Assembly: GCF_003459245.1 (NCBI RefSeq)
Contig: NZ_QRVG01000008.1
Location: 2,006-66,005, forward strand
Source: Collinsella sp. AF23-2
GTDB lineage: Bacteria > Actinomycetota > Coriobacteriia > Coriobacteriales > Coriobacteriaceae
Length of the DNA: 64,000 bases
Direction of reading: 5' to 3'
Shown: positions 38,335 to 45,563 of the stretch, one piece after another
How positions within the stretch are numbered: position 1 is the stretch's first letter
Layout: each line of letters starts with the position of its first letter
The notes under the pieces: model-generated
Databases searched by the model: none
The model's input: only the letters and a program-made list of their open reading frames with translations
What the model was told of the DNA's origin: nothing
Translations under genes and position numbers: made by a program

Positions 38335-38589
38335 ATGGGTCCGTTTCAGATTCTTCTGTTTGTCGTTTGGGCTGTCTCTGCCGTGGCGTTGACGATTCTC
38401 GTCCTGATGCATTCCGGTAAGGGCACCGGCGTTTCGGATATGATCGCTAGCTCGCTGTATAACTCCAGCTCTGCCACGGGCGTCATGGAGCAGAACCTCG
38501 ATCGCCTGACCGTCATCATGGCTGTCGTATTTGCCGTGTGTGTCGTTCTGTGCATGTTCTTCTTCCCGCAGGGCATCGTCGGCTACTAA
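38335..38589 (+). CDS. secG: Preprotein translocase subunit SecG
   Basis: A small membrane subunit of the SecYEG channel, 84 residues with two hydrophobic helices. The family pattern LVLMHSGKGTGVSDM appears between them, then a second helix LTVIMAVVFAVCVVLCMFFF. The gene stands alone after the glycolysis operon, the usual actinobacterial position after tpiA. TTAAGGAGC lies upstream of the ATG, and a perfect terminator follows. Confidence 0.9.
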   Translation: MGPFQILLFVVWAVSAVALTILVLMHSGKGTGVSDMIASSLYNSSSATGVMEQNLDRLTVIMAVVFAVCVVLCMFFFPQGIVGY

Positions 38590-38611
38590 GCATCGGCGTA
38601 TATACGTTTGT

Positions 38612-38642
38612 AAAGGGTCCCGCACGTGCGGGACCCTTTTTG
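38612..38642 (+). terminator. Terminator of secG
   Basis: A perfect 28-nt palindrome: AAAGGGTCCCGCAC (38612-38625) directly followed by its complement, then a run of Ts to 38642. Confidence 0.93.
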
Positions 38643-38879
38643 TTTACAGACTTGTAACAGAGTCAAAATATCCCCACATACTTCGCCCAACTAAAGAAAT
38701 TCTCGACCGTTAACCGGAATTAGCGCCATATTGTGCATAAAATGCGCTACTGTATTGCGAAACGTTGGTCCGCACTGCATAACCAGCCATAACGGCGGAC
38801 CGCGTTTGAATGGTTCGAAAGGGCTGTCTCGACGTTGCCCGGCCGAATTCACTTTGTCCTATCTCATAAGGAGGATGGC
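38643..38879 (+). promoter_or_regulatory. Promoter and leader region of the opp operon
   Basis: About 240 nt without a gene. A weak promoter can be proposed (TTGTGC at 38731-38736, 16 nt, TATTGC at 38753-38758). A 7-bp dyad GGTCCGC / GCGGACC (38767-38773, 38795-38801) with a 21-nt loop lies in the presumed leader. AAGGAGG at 38868 is the ribosome site of oppA. Confidence 0.4.
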
Positions 38880-40556
38880 ATGGCTGATTCTATGTTCCAC
38901 CAGCCCGTTATGGGTCGTCGCGCCTTTGTCGGCGGTACCCTTGCTGCGAGCTCCATGGCTTTTCTTGCCGCATGCGGCAAGAAGGGCGGCGACGCTTCCG
39001 GTTCTGAGTCCGGTTCGACGCTGAACTTCTACATCAACAACCCGGTCTGCATCGACCCCTACAACGTCCAGGAGGATCAGGGCACTCAGGTCGAGTACCA
39101 GCTCTTCGACGCTCTGACGGAGTACGATAACGAGAAGGGCGAGATCGTTCCGCTGGCTTGCGAGTCCTTTGAGGCTAACGACGACGCCACCGAGTTCACC
39201 TTCAAGATCAAGAAGGCTAAGTTCCACAACGGTGACGACGTTACCTCCAAGTCCTTCAAGCTCGGCTGGGAGCGCCTGGTCAACACTAAGTCAGCCATCG
39301 CTACCGAGTATGGTCCTTCCGAGGTCTCCTACCACCTTTCCATGGTCGAGGGCTATGACGATCTGCTTGCCGGTAATGCTACCGAGCTGTCCGGCGTTAC
39401 CTGCCCGGATGACGAGACCCTCGTCGTCAAGCTGACTTCCGCCTACGCCGACTTCCCGTTCGTCGCCTCTCACCCGGCTCTGTCCCCGGTTCCCGAGTGC
39501 GCCGAGTCCGATGTCAAGAGCTTCTACCTTGCCCCGGTCGGTAACGGCCCGTTCATGATGGACGGCAAGTGGGAGGATGGTCAGGAGATCAACCTCAAGA
39601 AGTTTGACGATTACTATGGCGACAAGGCCAAGATCGACGCCATCCACTTCCAGGTCATCAAGGACGTGGAGACCGCTTACAAGGAGTTCCAGGCCGGCAA
39701 CCTCGATGTCTGCGACGTTCCCGTTGCTCAGATCGACGCCGCCAAGAAGGACCGCGGCGAGTCCAAGGATGGCTACACCATGGGTGATGGCGAGCGCATG
39801 CTGCTCGGCTCCGAGCCTTCCACGTACTATCTGACGTGCAACACCACGGCCGAGCCGTTCAACAACGCTGACCTGCGCAGGGGTATCTCCCTGGCTATCA
39901 ACCGTGAGGCCATCTGCAAGACCATCTTCAAGGGCACCCGTACCCCCGCTGACGGCATCGTTCCTCCGGGAATCGCCGGCTACAAGGAGGGCGCATGGGA
40001 GTTCTGCGCCTATGACGTCGACAAGGCTAACGAGTACCTCGACAAGGTCGCTCCCGCTGGCGCTAACGGCGATCGTGGCATCAATGTGACCCTGTCCTAC
40101 AACCAGGACGGTGGCCACAAGGAGATCATGGAGTCCATCATCGGCGACCTCGCCAAGGTGGGCGTCACCGCCGTCTCCGATACTCCCGAGTGGTCTGCCC
40201 TGCTTGAGCAGTATCAGAACTTCAACTATCAGTTCGGCCGTCTGGGCTGGATCGCCGATTACCCGATCATGGACAACTTCCTGTACCCGCTGTTCCACTC
40301 CGACTCCCTCGGTGGCGACAACCGCTCTGGTTACAACAACTCCGAGTTCGATGCCAAGGTCGATGAGGCCCGTGCCACGGTTGACGACGACGAGCGCATC
40401 GCCAAGATGCAGGAGGCTGACGCTATGGTCGCCGCTGACTGCCCGGTTATCCCGGTGATGTTCTACACGCACACCATCGTCGGCTCCGATCGCGTCAAGT
40501 ACCTCTATGTCGATCCGCAGAAGCACGCCGATCTGGGTACCGCTGAGCTCGCCTAA
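38880..40556 (+). CDS. oppA: Oligopeptide ABC transporter substrate-binding lipoprotein
   Basis: A family 5 solute-binding protein, 558 residues. The signal peptide has GRRAFVGG and a lipobox LAAC, so it is an exported lipoprotein. OppA-type segments include KKAKFHNGDDVTSKSFKLGW and the C-terminal DADAMVAADCPVIPVMFYTH-like region seen in peptide binders. It differs clearly from the binding protein at 20.9 kb, being closer to OppA than to DppA/SatA. ATG 38880 follows AAGGAGG. Hairpins downstream would raise its level over the membrane components. Confidence 0.88.
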   Translation: MADSMFHQPVMGRRAFVGGTLAASSMAFLAACGKKGGDASGSESGSTLNFYINNPVCIDPYNVQEDQGTQVEYQLFDALTEYDNEKGEIVPLACESFEANDDATEFTFKIKKAKFHNGDDVTSKSFKLGWERLVNTKSAIATEYGPSEVSYHLSMVEGYDDLLAGNATELSGVTCPDDETLVVKLTSAYADFPFVASHPALSPVPECAESDVKSFYLAPVGNGPFMMDGKWEDGQEINLKKFDDYYGDKAKIDAIHFQVIKDVETAYKEFQAGNLDVCDVPVAQIDAAKKDRGESKDGYTMGDGERMLLGSEPSTYYLTCNTTAEPFNNADLRRGISLAINREAICKTIFKGTRTPADGIVPPGIAGYKEGAWEFCAYDVDKANEYLDKVAPAGANGDRGINVTLSYNQDGGHKEIMESIIGDLAKVGVTAVSDTPEWSALLEQYQNFNYQFGRLGWIADYPIMDNFLYPLFHSDSLGGDNRSGYNNSEFDAKVDEARATVDDDERIAKMQEADAMVAADCPVIPVMFYTHTIVGSDRVKYLYVDPQKHADLGTAELA

Positions 40557-40570
40557 GAGTTTTGCAGCTT

Positions 40571-40604
40571 CCATGAGGGTCAAGTATTTACGTAGACCTC
40601 ATGG
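40571..40604 (+). terminator. Hairpin after oppA
   Basis: CCATGAGG (40571-40578) pairs with CCTCATGG (40597-40604). There is no clear T-run. Probably an attenuator or mRNA stabiliser between oppA and oppB. Confidence 0.5.
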
Positions 40605-40653
40605 GAAACATACAGTTCTCCCTAACCTGGGGTAAACTGGCTGATGGTAATTT

Positions 40654-40686
40654 TGGGATGCCGGTCTGGCGATCGGCATCCCATTT
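40654..40686 (+). terminator. Second hairpin between oppA and oppB
   Basis: A 10-bp perfect stem TGGGATGCCG / CGGCATCCCA with a 10-nt loop, followed by TTT. It ends about 30 nt before oppB, so incomplete termination is expected if the genes share a transcript. Confidence 0.6.
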
Positions 40687-40713
40687 AGGTTAATCCCTAG
40701 ATAGGGGAGTGGT

Positions 40714-41751
40714 ATGGGTAAGTACATCGTTAAACGTGTGCTTCAGTTCATCCCGGTATTTTTGGGCGTTACGTTGATTCTGTTCGCCCTCCAGAATATT
40801 GTGCCGGGAGACCCGATCAAGCTGATCGGTGGAGACAAGGCTCTGTCCCCCGAGGTAGAGCTTCAACTTCGCGTGCGCTATCACCTGGTCCAGGCGGACG
40901 AGGACGGCAACGCGATCCTTGACGAGAACGGCGATCCCGTTCCAACGTCGCTTGTGGACCAATACTTGAATTACATGAATGGTCTGCTTCATGGCGATCT
41001 GGGCAATTCGTATCAGCGCAAGCTGCCGGTTGCGGAAATCTTTGCCCAGAAGTATCCGTATACGGTTAAACTCGCCGCGTGCGCCATTGTGCTCGAGGCA
41101 ATCATGGGTATCGGTGCGGGTATCATTTCGGCGGTAAAGCGCTATTCCTTCTGGGATATTTTGGTAACGCTCACCACGTCGATCCTCGTTGCTGTTCCTG
41201 CCTTCTGGCTCGGCATGCTGCTGCAGCTGTTCTTTGGCGTCATCCTTAAGGATGCCACCGGCGGCGCTTTCTCCATGCCGATTTCGGGTGCCGGCGGCTC
41301 CAGCTCTCAGTATCAGGATTGGATGCACTATGTGCTTCCGACCATCACGCTGGCTTCGGTTTCGACCGCCTATGCTGCCCGCATCATGCGCTCGCAGCTA
41401 CTCGACGTCATGAATCAGGATTACATCCGCACGGCAAAGGCCAAGGGTCTCTCCAATCGCGCGATCATCGTCAAGCATGCGCTTAAGAATGCACTCATCC
41501 CCGTTGTTACCTATATTGGTGTCGACTTCGGCGGCATGCTTTCGGGCGCCATCCTGACCGAGACGGTCTTTAACTGGCCCGGTATCGGCTCTGAGGTCTA
41601 CCGCGCCATTAGCATGCGCGACTGGCCCATCGTTATGGGCGGCGTTACGCTCATCGTTGTCGTCGTTATGGTGATCAACCTTCTCGTCGACATTAGCTAT
41701 GCATTCCTCGACCCGCGTATCCGCCTCGGCGGTCCGTCGGATAAGGCCTAA
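40714..41751 (+). CDS. oppB: Oligopeptide ABC transporter permease OppB
   Basis: Membrane subunit, 345 residues, about six helices. The N-terminus KRVLQFIPVFLGVTLILFALQNIVPGDP is typical of OppB/DppB, and an insertion of about 30 charged residues (QADEDGNAILDENGDPVP) lies in the first external loop. The EAA-type loop is in AKAKGLSNRAIIVKHALKNALIPVVT. The ATG follows TAGGGGAG. Confidence 0.92.
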   Translation: MGKYIVKRVLQFIPVFLGVTLILFALQNIVPGDPIKLIGGDKALSPEVELQLRVRYHLVQADEDGNAILDENGDPVPTSLVDQYLNYMNGLLHGDLGNSYQRKLPVAEIFAQKYPYTVKLAACAIVLEAIMGIGAGIISAVKRYSFWDILVTLTTSILVAVPAFWLGMLLQLFFGVILKDATGGAFSMPISGAGGSSSQYQDWMHYVLPTITLASVSTAYAARIMRSQLLDVMNQDYIRTAKAKGLSNRAIIVKHALKNALIPVVTYIGVDFGGMLSGAILTETVFNWPGIGSEVYRAISMRDWPIVMGGVTLIVVVVMVINLLVDISYAFLDPRIRLGGPSDKA

Positions 41752-41765
41752 GGGAGGTACGTCTC

Positions 41766-42701
41766 ATGCAGGAAACTGATTCTCAGTCTCAGGAGCAGGC
41801 TACCGCCACCAAGGCCGCATCTGCTCCCGCCAAGTCCCGCACGCTGTGGGGCGACGCTTTCAAGCGTCTTCGCAAGAATAAGCTCGCCGTTATCGGTATC
41901 TGCTGGATTATCATCGTCGTTTTGGTTGCCTTGACCGCAGACCTGTGGGCTAAGCCCTGGCTCGGGTCGCCGACGGCTTCTGACTCGACGACCATGGCCG
42001 AGACTTCGCTGCTGGCTCCGTGTGCCGAGCACCCGTTTGGTACCGACGCCCTTGGCCGCGACATTCTCGTCCGAGTTATCTACGGCGCGCGCGTTTCGCT
42101 TTCCGTCGGTATTATGGCCACCGCCATCTCCACGGTGATCGGTCTGATCATGGGCGCCCTGGCCGGTTTCTATGGCGGCATCTGGGATACGATCATCATG
42201 CGCTTCGCGGATATCTTCCTGGCGTTCCCGTACGTGCTGTTCGTTGTCGCCATGATCGCCGTTATCGGCCGTGGTCTTCAAAATGTTTTCATCGCCATCG
42301 GTATTCTCGGCTGGCCCTCGATTGCCCGTGTCTTCCGATCTGCAATCTTGACGGTCAAGGAAAACGACTATGTTGACGCCGCTCGCGCTATGGGTGCATC
42401 CGATGCCCGTATCGTTATGCGCCACATCTTCCCGAACTCCGTTGCTTCCATCGTGGTCTATGCGACCATGAACATCGGTGGCGCTATTCTGACCGAGTCC
42501 GCTCTGTCCTTCCTCGGTATGGGCGTTATTCCGCCTACGCCTTCGTGGGGCTCTATGATTCAGGACGGTCAGCAGTATCTTCTGACTGCTCCCTGGATGA
42601 TGATCATGCCCGGTCTGGCAATTCTCTCGACGGTGCTCGCCTTCACCCTGCTGGGTGACGGTCTGCGCGACGCCCTCGACGTCAAGATGAAGGACGCATA
42701 A
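41766..42701 (+). CDS. oppC: Oligopeptide ABC transporter permease OppC
   Basis: Second membrane subunit, 311 residues. The N-terminal cytosolic stretch is followed by LWGDAFKRLRKNKLAVIGI and the conserved HPFGTDALGRDILVRVIYGARVS. The EAA loop lies around ARAMGASDARIVMRHIFPN. It starts 14 nt after oppB with GGGAGG upstream. Confidence 0.92.
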   Translation: MQETDSQSQEQATATKAASAPAKSRTLWGDAFKRLRKNKLAVIGICWIIIVVLVALTADLWAKPWLGSPTASDSTTMAETSLLAPCAEHPFGTDALGRDILVRVIYGARVSLSVGIMATAISTVIGLIMGALAGFYGGIWDTIIMRFADIFLAFPYVLFVVAMIAVIGRGLQNVFIAIGILGWPSIARVFRSAILTVKENDYVDAARAMGASDARIVMRHIFPNSVASIVVYATMNIGGAILTESALSFLGMGVIPPTPSWGSMIQDGQQYLLTAPWMMIMPGLAILSTVLAFTLLGDGLRDALDVKMKDA

Positions 42702-42703
42702 GG

Positions 42704-43795
42704 ATGAAGAAGAACAAGAACTATGTGGACCTGAAGGACCAGCCGGTTCCCGAGGGCCAGCATCTGCTCGAGGTCGATGACCTTAAGATGTATTTCCATA
42801 CCGAGGATGGCGTCGTCCGCGCTGTCGACGGTGTGTCCTACACACTCGATCGCGGCGAGACTCTGGGTGTCGTCGGCGAGTCCGGCTCCGGTAAGTCCGT
42901 GACCGCCATGACTATCATGGGCCTCATCTCGATGCCTCCGGGAAAGATTGAGGGCGGTGACGTTCGCTATCGCGGCCGTTCCATCCTCCACATGACCGAG
43001 GAAGAGATGCAGCACATTCGCGGTAACGATATCGCGATGATCTTCCAGGATCCTATGACCTCCTTGAACCCGGTCTATAAGATTGGTAAGCAGGTGGGCG
43101 AGGGCCTTCGTCTGCACCGTGGTTACTCCAAGCAGGAGGCGCTCAAGCGCGCCACTGAGCTTTTGGACCTCGTTGGCATTCCCGAGCCCGAGAAGCGCGT
43201 CAATGAGTATCCGCACCAGTTCTCTGGTGGTATGCGTCAGCGCGTTATGATTGCCATGGCCCTTGCCTGCGATCCCGATATTCTGATTGCCGACGAGCCC
43301 ACGACTGCCCTGGACGTTACCATCCAGGCTCAGATTATTGAGCTTATGCAGGAAATGCAGGAGAAGAACGGCAACGCCATCATCATGATTACCCATGACC
43401 TGGGTGTTGTTGCCGATATGGCCGACAAGATTATGGTTATGTACGCCGGCCGTCCCGTCGAGTTCGGTACTGCTGAGGAAATCTTCTACGAGAGCCGCCA
43501 CCCCTACACCTGGGGCCTGATCCGCTCCATCCCGGAGCAGGCCATCGATGAGAAGAAGCCGCTTACGCCGATTCACGGCAACCCGCCTTCGCTCATGAAC
43601 CTGCCCGAGGGCTGCGTGTTCTCGCCTCGTTGCCCCTATGCAACCGATAAGTGCCGCAAGCAGCGCCCCGAGCGCGTTGTCACCGAGTCCGGCCACTATT
43701 CTGCGTGCCATTATTCCGGTGACCCCGAGTTCCTCAAGAACGCTCCCGAGACGTCTCGTACGCGCAAGGATTCCAAGAAGGGAGGCGAGGCGTAA
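42704..43795 (+). CDS. oppD: Oligopeptide ABC transporter ATPase OppD
   Basis: First ATPase, 363 residues. Walker A GESGSGKS lies near residue 65, signature FSGGMRQR, Walker [12 protein letters not shown], and the H-loop in [11 protein letters not shown]. The C-terminal oligopeptide-transporter extension with conserved cysteines ([15 protein letters not shown]) is present; in relatives of this family such cysteines bind an Fe-S cluster. The start lies 2 nt after the oppC stop. Confidence 0.93.
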   Translation: MKKNKNYVDLKDQPVPEGQHLLEVDDLKMYFHTEDGVVRAVDGVSYTLDRGETLGVVGESGSGKSVTAMTIMGLISMPPGKIEGGDVRYRGRSILHMTEEEMQHIRGNDIAMIFQDPMTSLNPVYKIGKQVGEGLRLHRGYSKQEALKRATELLDLVGIPEPEKRVNEYPHQFSGGMRQRVMIAMALACDPDILIADEPTTALDVTIQAQIIELMQEMQEKNGNAIIMITHDLGVVADMADKIMVMYAGRPVEFGTAEEIFYESRHPYTWGLIRSIPEQAIDEKKPLTPIHGNPPSLMNLPEGCVFSPRCPYATDKCRKQRPERVVTESGHYSACHYSGDPEFLKNAPETSRTRKDSKKGGEA

Positions 43796-44824
43796 ATGGC
43801 AGACAATAACGAGCGCACTCCGCTGCTGAAGGTCGAGCACCTCTCTAAGGAGTTCCCCGCTGAGTCCGGCATGTTCGCCAAGCGTTTTTCCAAGCGCGTC
43901 GTCTCTGCTGTAAACGACATCTCTTTTGAGATTTATCCGGGCGAGACCTTTGGTCTGGTTGGTGAGTCTGGTTGCGGTAAGTCCACGACGGGCCGCACGA
44001 TTATGCGCTTGACCAAGCCGACTGCCGGTAAGGTGTTCTTCCAGGGCAAAGATGTTGCCGAGATGAGCAAGCATGAGATCAAGGACATGCGTCGCGAGAT
44101 GCAGTTTATCTTCCAGGATCCCTATGCTTCGCTGAATCCTCGTATGACCATCGGCGAGATTGTCTCCGAGCCCATGACCATTCACGGCGTGGGCACCAAA
44201 GAGGAGCGCATTGAGCGTGTCCGCGAGCTTCTCGACGTCGTTGGACTGAACCCCGAGCACATCAACCGCTATCCGCATGAGTTCTCGGGCGGCCAGCGCC
44301 AGCGTGTCGGCATTGCCCGCGCCTTTGCGCTCAAGCCCAAGCTGATTATCTGCGATGAGCCCGTCTCTGCGCTTGACGTATCCATTCAGGCCCAGGTTCT
44401 GAACCTTCTTAAGGAGCTCCAGGACAAGTTCGGTACGGCTTATCTCTTCATTGCTCACGACCTCTCTGTCGTGCAGCACATTTCTGATCGCGTTGCCGTT
44501 ATGTATCTGGGCAAGATGGTCGAGGTTTCGGACTGGAAGACGCTCTACAGTGAGCCGCACCACCCGTACACGCAGTCGCTGCTGTCTGCCGTGCCGGTGC
44601 CCGATCCAGATATCCAGAAGACCCGCAAACGCATCATCCTCGCTGGCGACCCGCCGTCGCCGCTGGATCCGCCGACCGGCTGCCGTTTCCACACGCGCTG
44701 CCCGATCGCGCAGGGCATCTGCTCCGAGAAGCTTCCTGAGTTTAAGGAAGTTGCACCGGGTCACTGCTGCGCCTGCCACTTCGCCGAGCCGTTCCCGATC
44801 AAGGAATCGCACATCGACCTGTAG
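43796..44824 (+). CDS. oppF: Oligopeptide ABC transporter ATPase OppF
   Basis: Second ATPase, 342 residues. Walker A GESGCGKSTTGRT, Q-loop FIFQDPYASLNPRM, signature FSGGQRQRVGIARAF, Walker B LIICDEPVSALD. The C-terminal cysteine-containing extension (GCRFHTRCPIAQGIC) is also present. The ATG follows the oppD stop directly (TAAATG), so translation is coupled. A very large hairpin begins 17 nt after the stop codon. Confidence 0.93.
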   Translation: MADNNERTPLLKVEHLSKEFPAESGMFAKRFSKRVVSAVNDISFEIYPGETFGLVGESGCGKSTTGRTIMRLTKPTAGKVFFQGKDVAEMSKHEIKDMRREMQFIFQDPYASLNPRMTIGEIVSEPMTIHGVGTKEERIERVRELLDVVGLNPEHINRYPHEFSGGQRQRVGIARAFALKPKLIICDEPVSALDVSIQAQVLNLLKELQDKFGTAYLFIAHDLSVVQHISDRVAVMYLGKMVEVSDWKTLYSEPHHPYTQSLLSAVPVPDPDIQKTRKRIILAGDPPSPLDPPTGCRFHTRCPIAQGICSEKLPEFKEVAPGHCCACHFAEPFPIKESHIDL

Positions 44825-44840
44825 TCGGTTGTTTTCGTCC

Positions 44841-44965
44841 GGGCCCGCCCTGGTGTTATTTTTCAGAACGTCCTCGGACATGTCGGAAGCCCCGCTGCGC
44901 GCTACGCGCCGCGGGGCTTCCTCCGTCCTGCGGAATGTTCTGAAAAATAACACCAGGGCGGGCCC
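44841..44965. repeat. Long hairpin element, first core type, with 29-bp perfect arms
   Basis: The outer arms 44841-44869 and 44937-44965 are perfect inverted copies over 29 bp. Inside, a mismatched segment carries CGTCCTCGGACATG (44869-44882) opposite CCTGCGGAATG (44927-44937), and the tip is a GC-rich stem (GAAGCCCCG.../...CGGGGCTTC) closed by TAC. The two inner motifs recur in the elements at 45148 and 54930 although the arms there are unrelated. It directly follows oppF. There is no T-run, so it is not an ordinary terminator. Confidence 0.9.
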
Positions 44966-45030
44966 TGCGGTAACTCGGCAGGGGGAGTGCGATTCCGTGA
45001 TCGCTCACTTAGCCTAATTCGTAATTGAGT

Positions 45031-45085
45031 GAGGCCGGAGCTTTAGCTCCGGCCTCCCCATATAAGGGCTCGGCAAAGCCGAGCC
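45031..45085. repeat. Two tandem perfect hairpins
   Basis: GAGGCCGGAGCT-TT-AGCTCCGGCCTC (45031-45056) and GGCTCGGC-AAA-GCCGAGCC (45067-45085) stand between two long hairpin elements. Neither has a T-run on either strand. The whole stretch from 44825 to 45300 is essentially a row of hairpins with no coding capacity. Confidence 0.75.
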
Positions 45086-45147
45086 ACTAAATTCTTATCA
45101 GCCTCAGAATATGCTTGAGAATTGTGCCTGAAGTACGTATTAGCAGG

Positions 45148-45270
45148 TCCCGGATCGGTGTTGCCTCCCGGCGCATTCCGCAGGGGGAGCGATATTTTGC
45201 AGCACGAAGTGCGTAGCAAAATATCGCCCATGCCCGAGGACGCGCCGGGAGGCAACACCGATTCGGGGCC
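45148..45270. repeat. Long hairpin element, first core type (inverted orientation)
   Basis: Outer arms 45154-45174 and 45242-45262 are perfect over 21 bp and extend outwards imperfectly. An inner perfect 12-bp stem GCGATATTTTGC / GCAAAATATCGC (45189-45200, 45216-45227) leads to a CAC-GAA-GTG tip. Between the two stems lie CATTCCGCAGG (45174-45184) and CATGCCCGAGGACG (45229-45242), the reverse complements of the two core motifs of the 44841 element. Confidence 0.88.
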
Positions 45271-45308
45271 GGGCATACGGATCTACCTGCGCATTTACAA
45301 ATTCGTAA

Positions 45309-45357
45309 ACTTTTTTGAAAAAAGTGCTTGCACAGTTCTCGAATCATAGGTTATCAT
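45309..45357 (+). promoter_or_regulatory. tRNA-Leu promoter with upstream A/T palindrome
   Basis: The dyad ACTTTTTTGAAAAAAGT (45309-45325) is followed at once by -35 TTGCAC (45328-45333), 18 nt and -10 TATCAT (45352-45357). The same palindrome and TTGC arrangement precede the two other tRNA units at 48783 and 51485. It may act as an UP element. Confidence 0.75.
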
Positions 45358-45414
45358 CTTCTTGGTTGAACGCGCGGGTCGAACAAAACGAACTGCGAAT
45401 CAACAACATAGCAT

Positions 45415-45504
45415 GTCGGAGTGGCGGAATTGGCAGACGCGCTAGCTTGAGGTGCTAGTGACCGCTTTTTGGTCATGCGGGTTCAAGTCCCGCCTCCGAC
45501 ACCA
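45415..45504 (+). tRNA. tRNA-Leu (GAG)
   Basis: Acceptor GTCGGAG / CTCCGAC, anticodon stem CTAGC / GCTAG with loop TTGAGGT giving anticodon GAG, a long variable arm typical of tRNA-Leu (class II), T-arm GGTTCAAGTCC and an encoded CCA. A terminator follows. Confidence 0.97.
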
Positions 45505-45516
45505 TCGCATTTGAGA

Positions 45517-45537
45517 AGCCTCTTCGGAGGCTTTTTT
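45517..45537 (+). terminator. Terminator of tRNA-Leu
   Basis: AGCCTC-TTCG-GAGGCT followed by six Ts. It also immediately precedes the PAS-GAF-PP2C phosphatase gene. Confidence 0.9.
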
Positions 45538-45563
45538 GTTACCGATAGACGGTGAGGTTCACG

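Noticed and set aside
44841..44965. Ordinary Rho-independent terminator of the opp operon
   Set aside because: The structure is far too long, has mismatched conserved inner motifs and no T-run on either strand; it was recorded as a repeat element instead.
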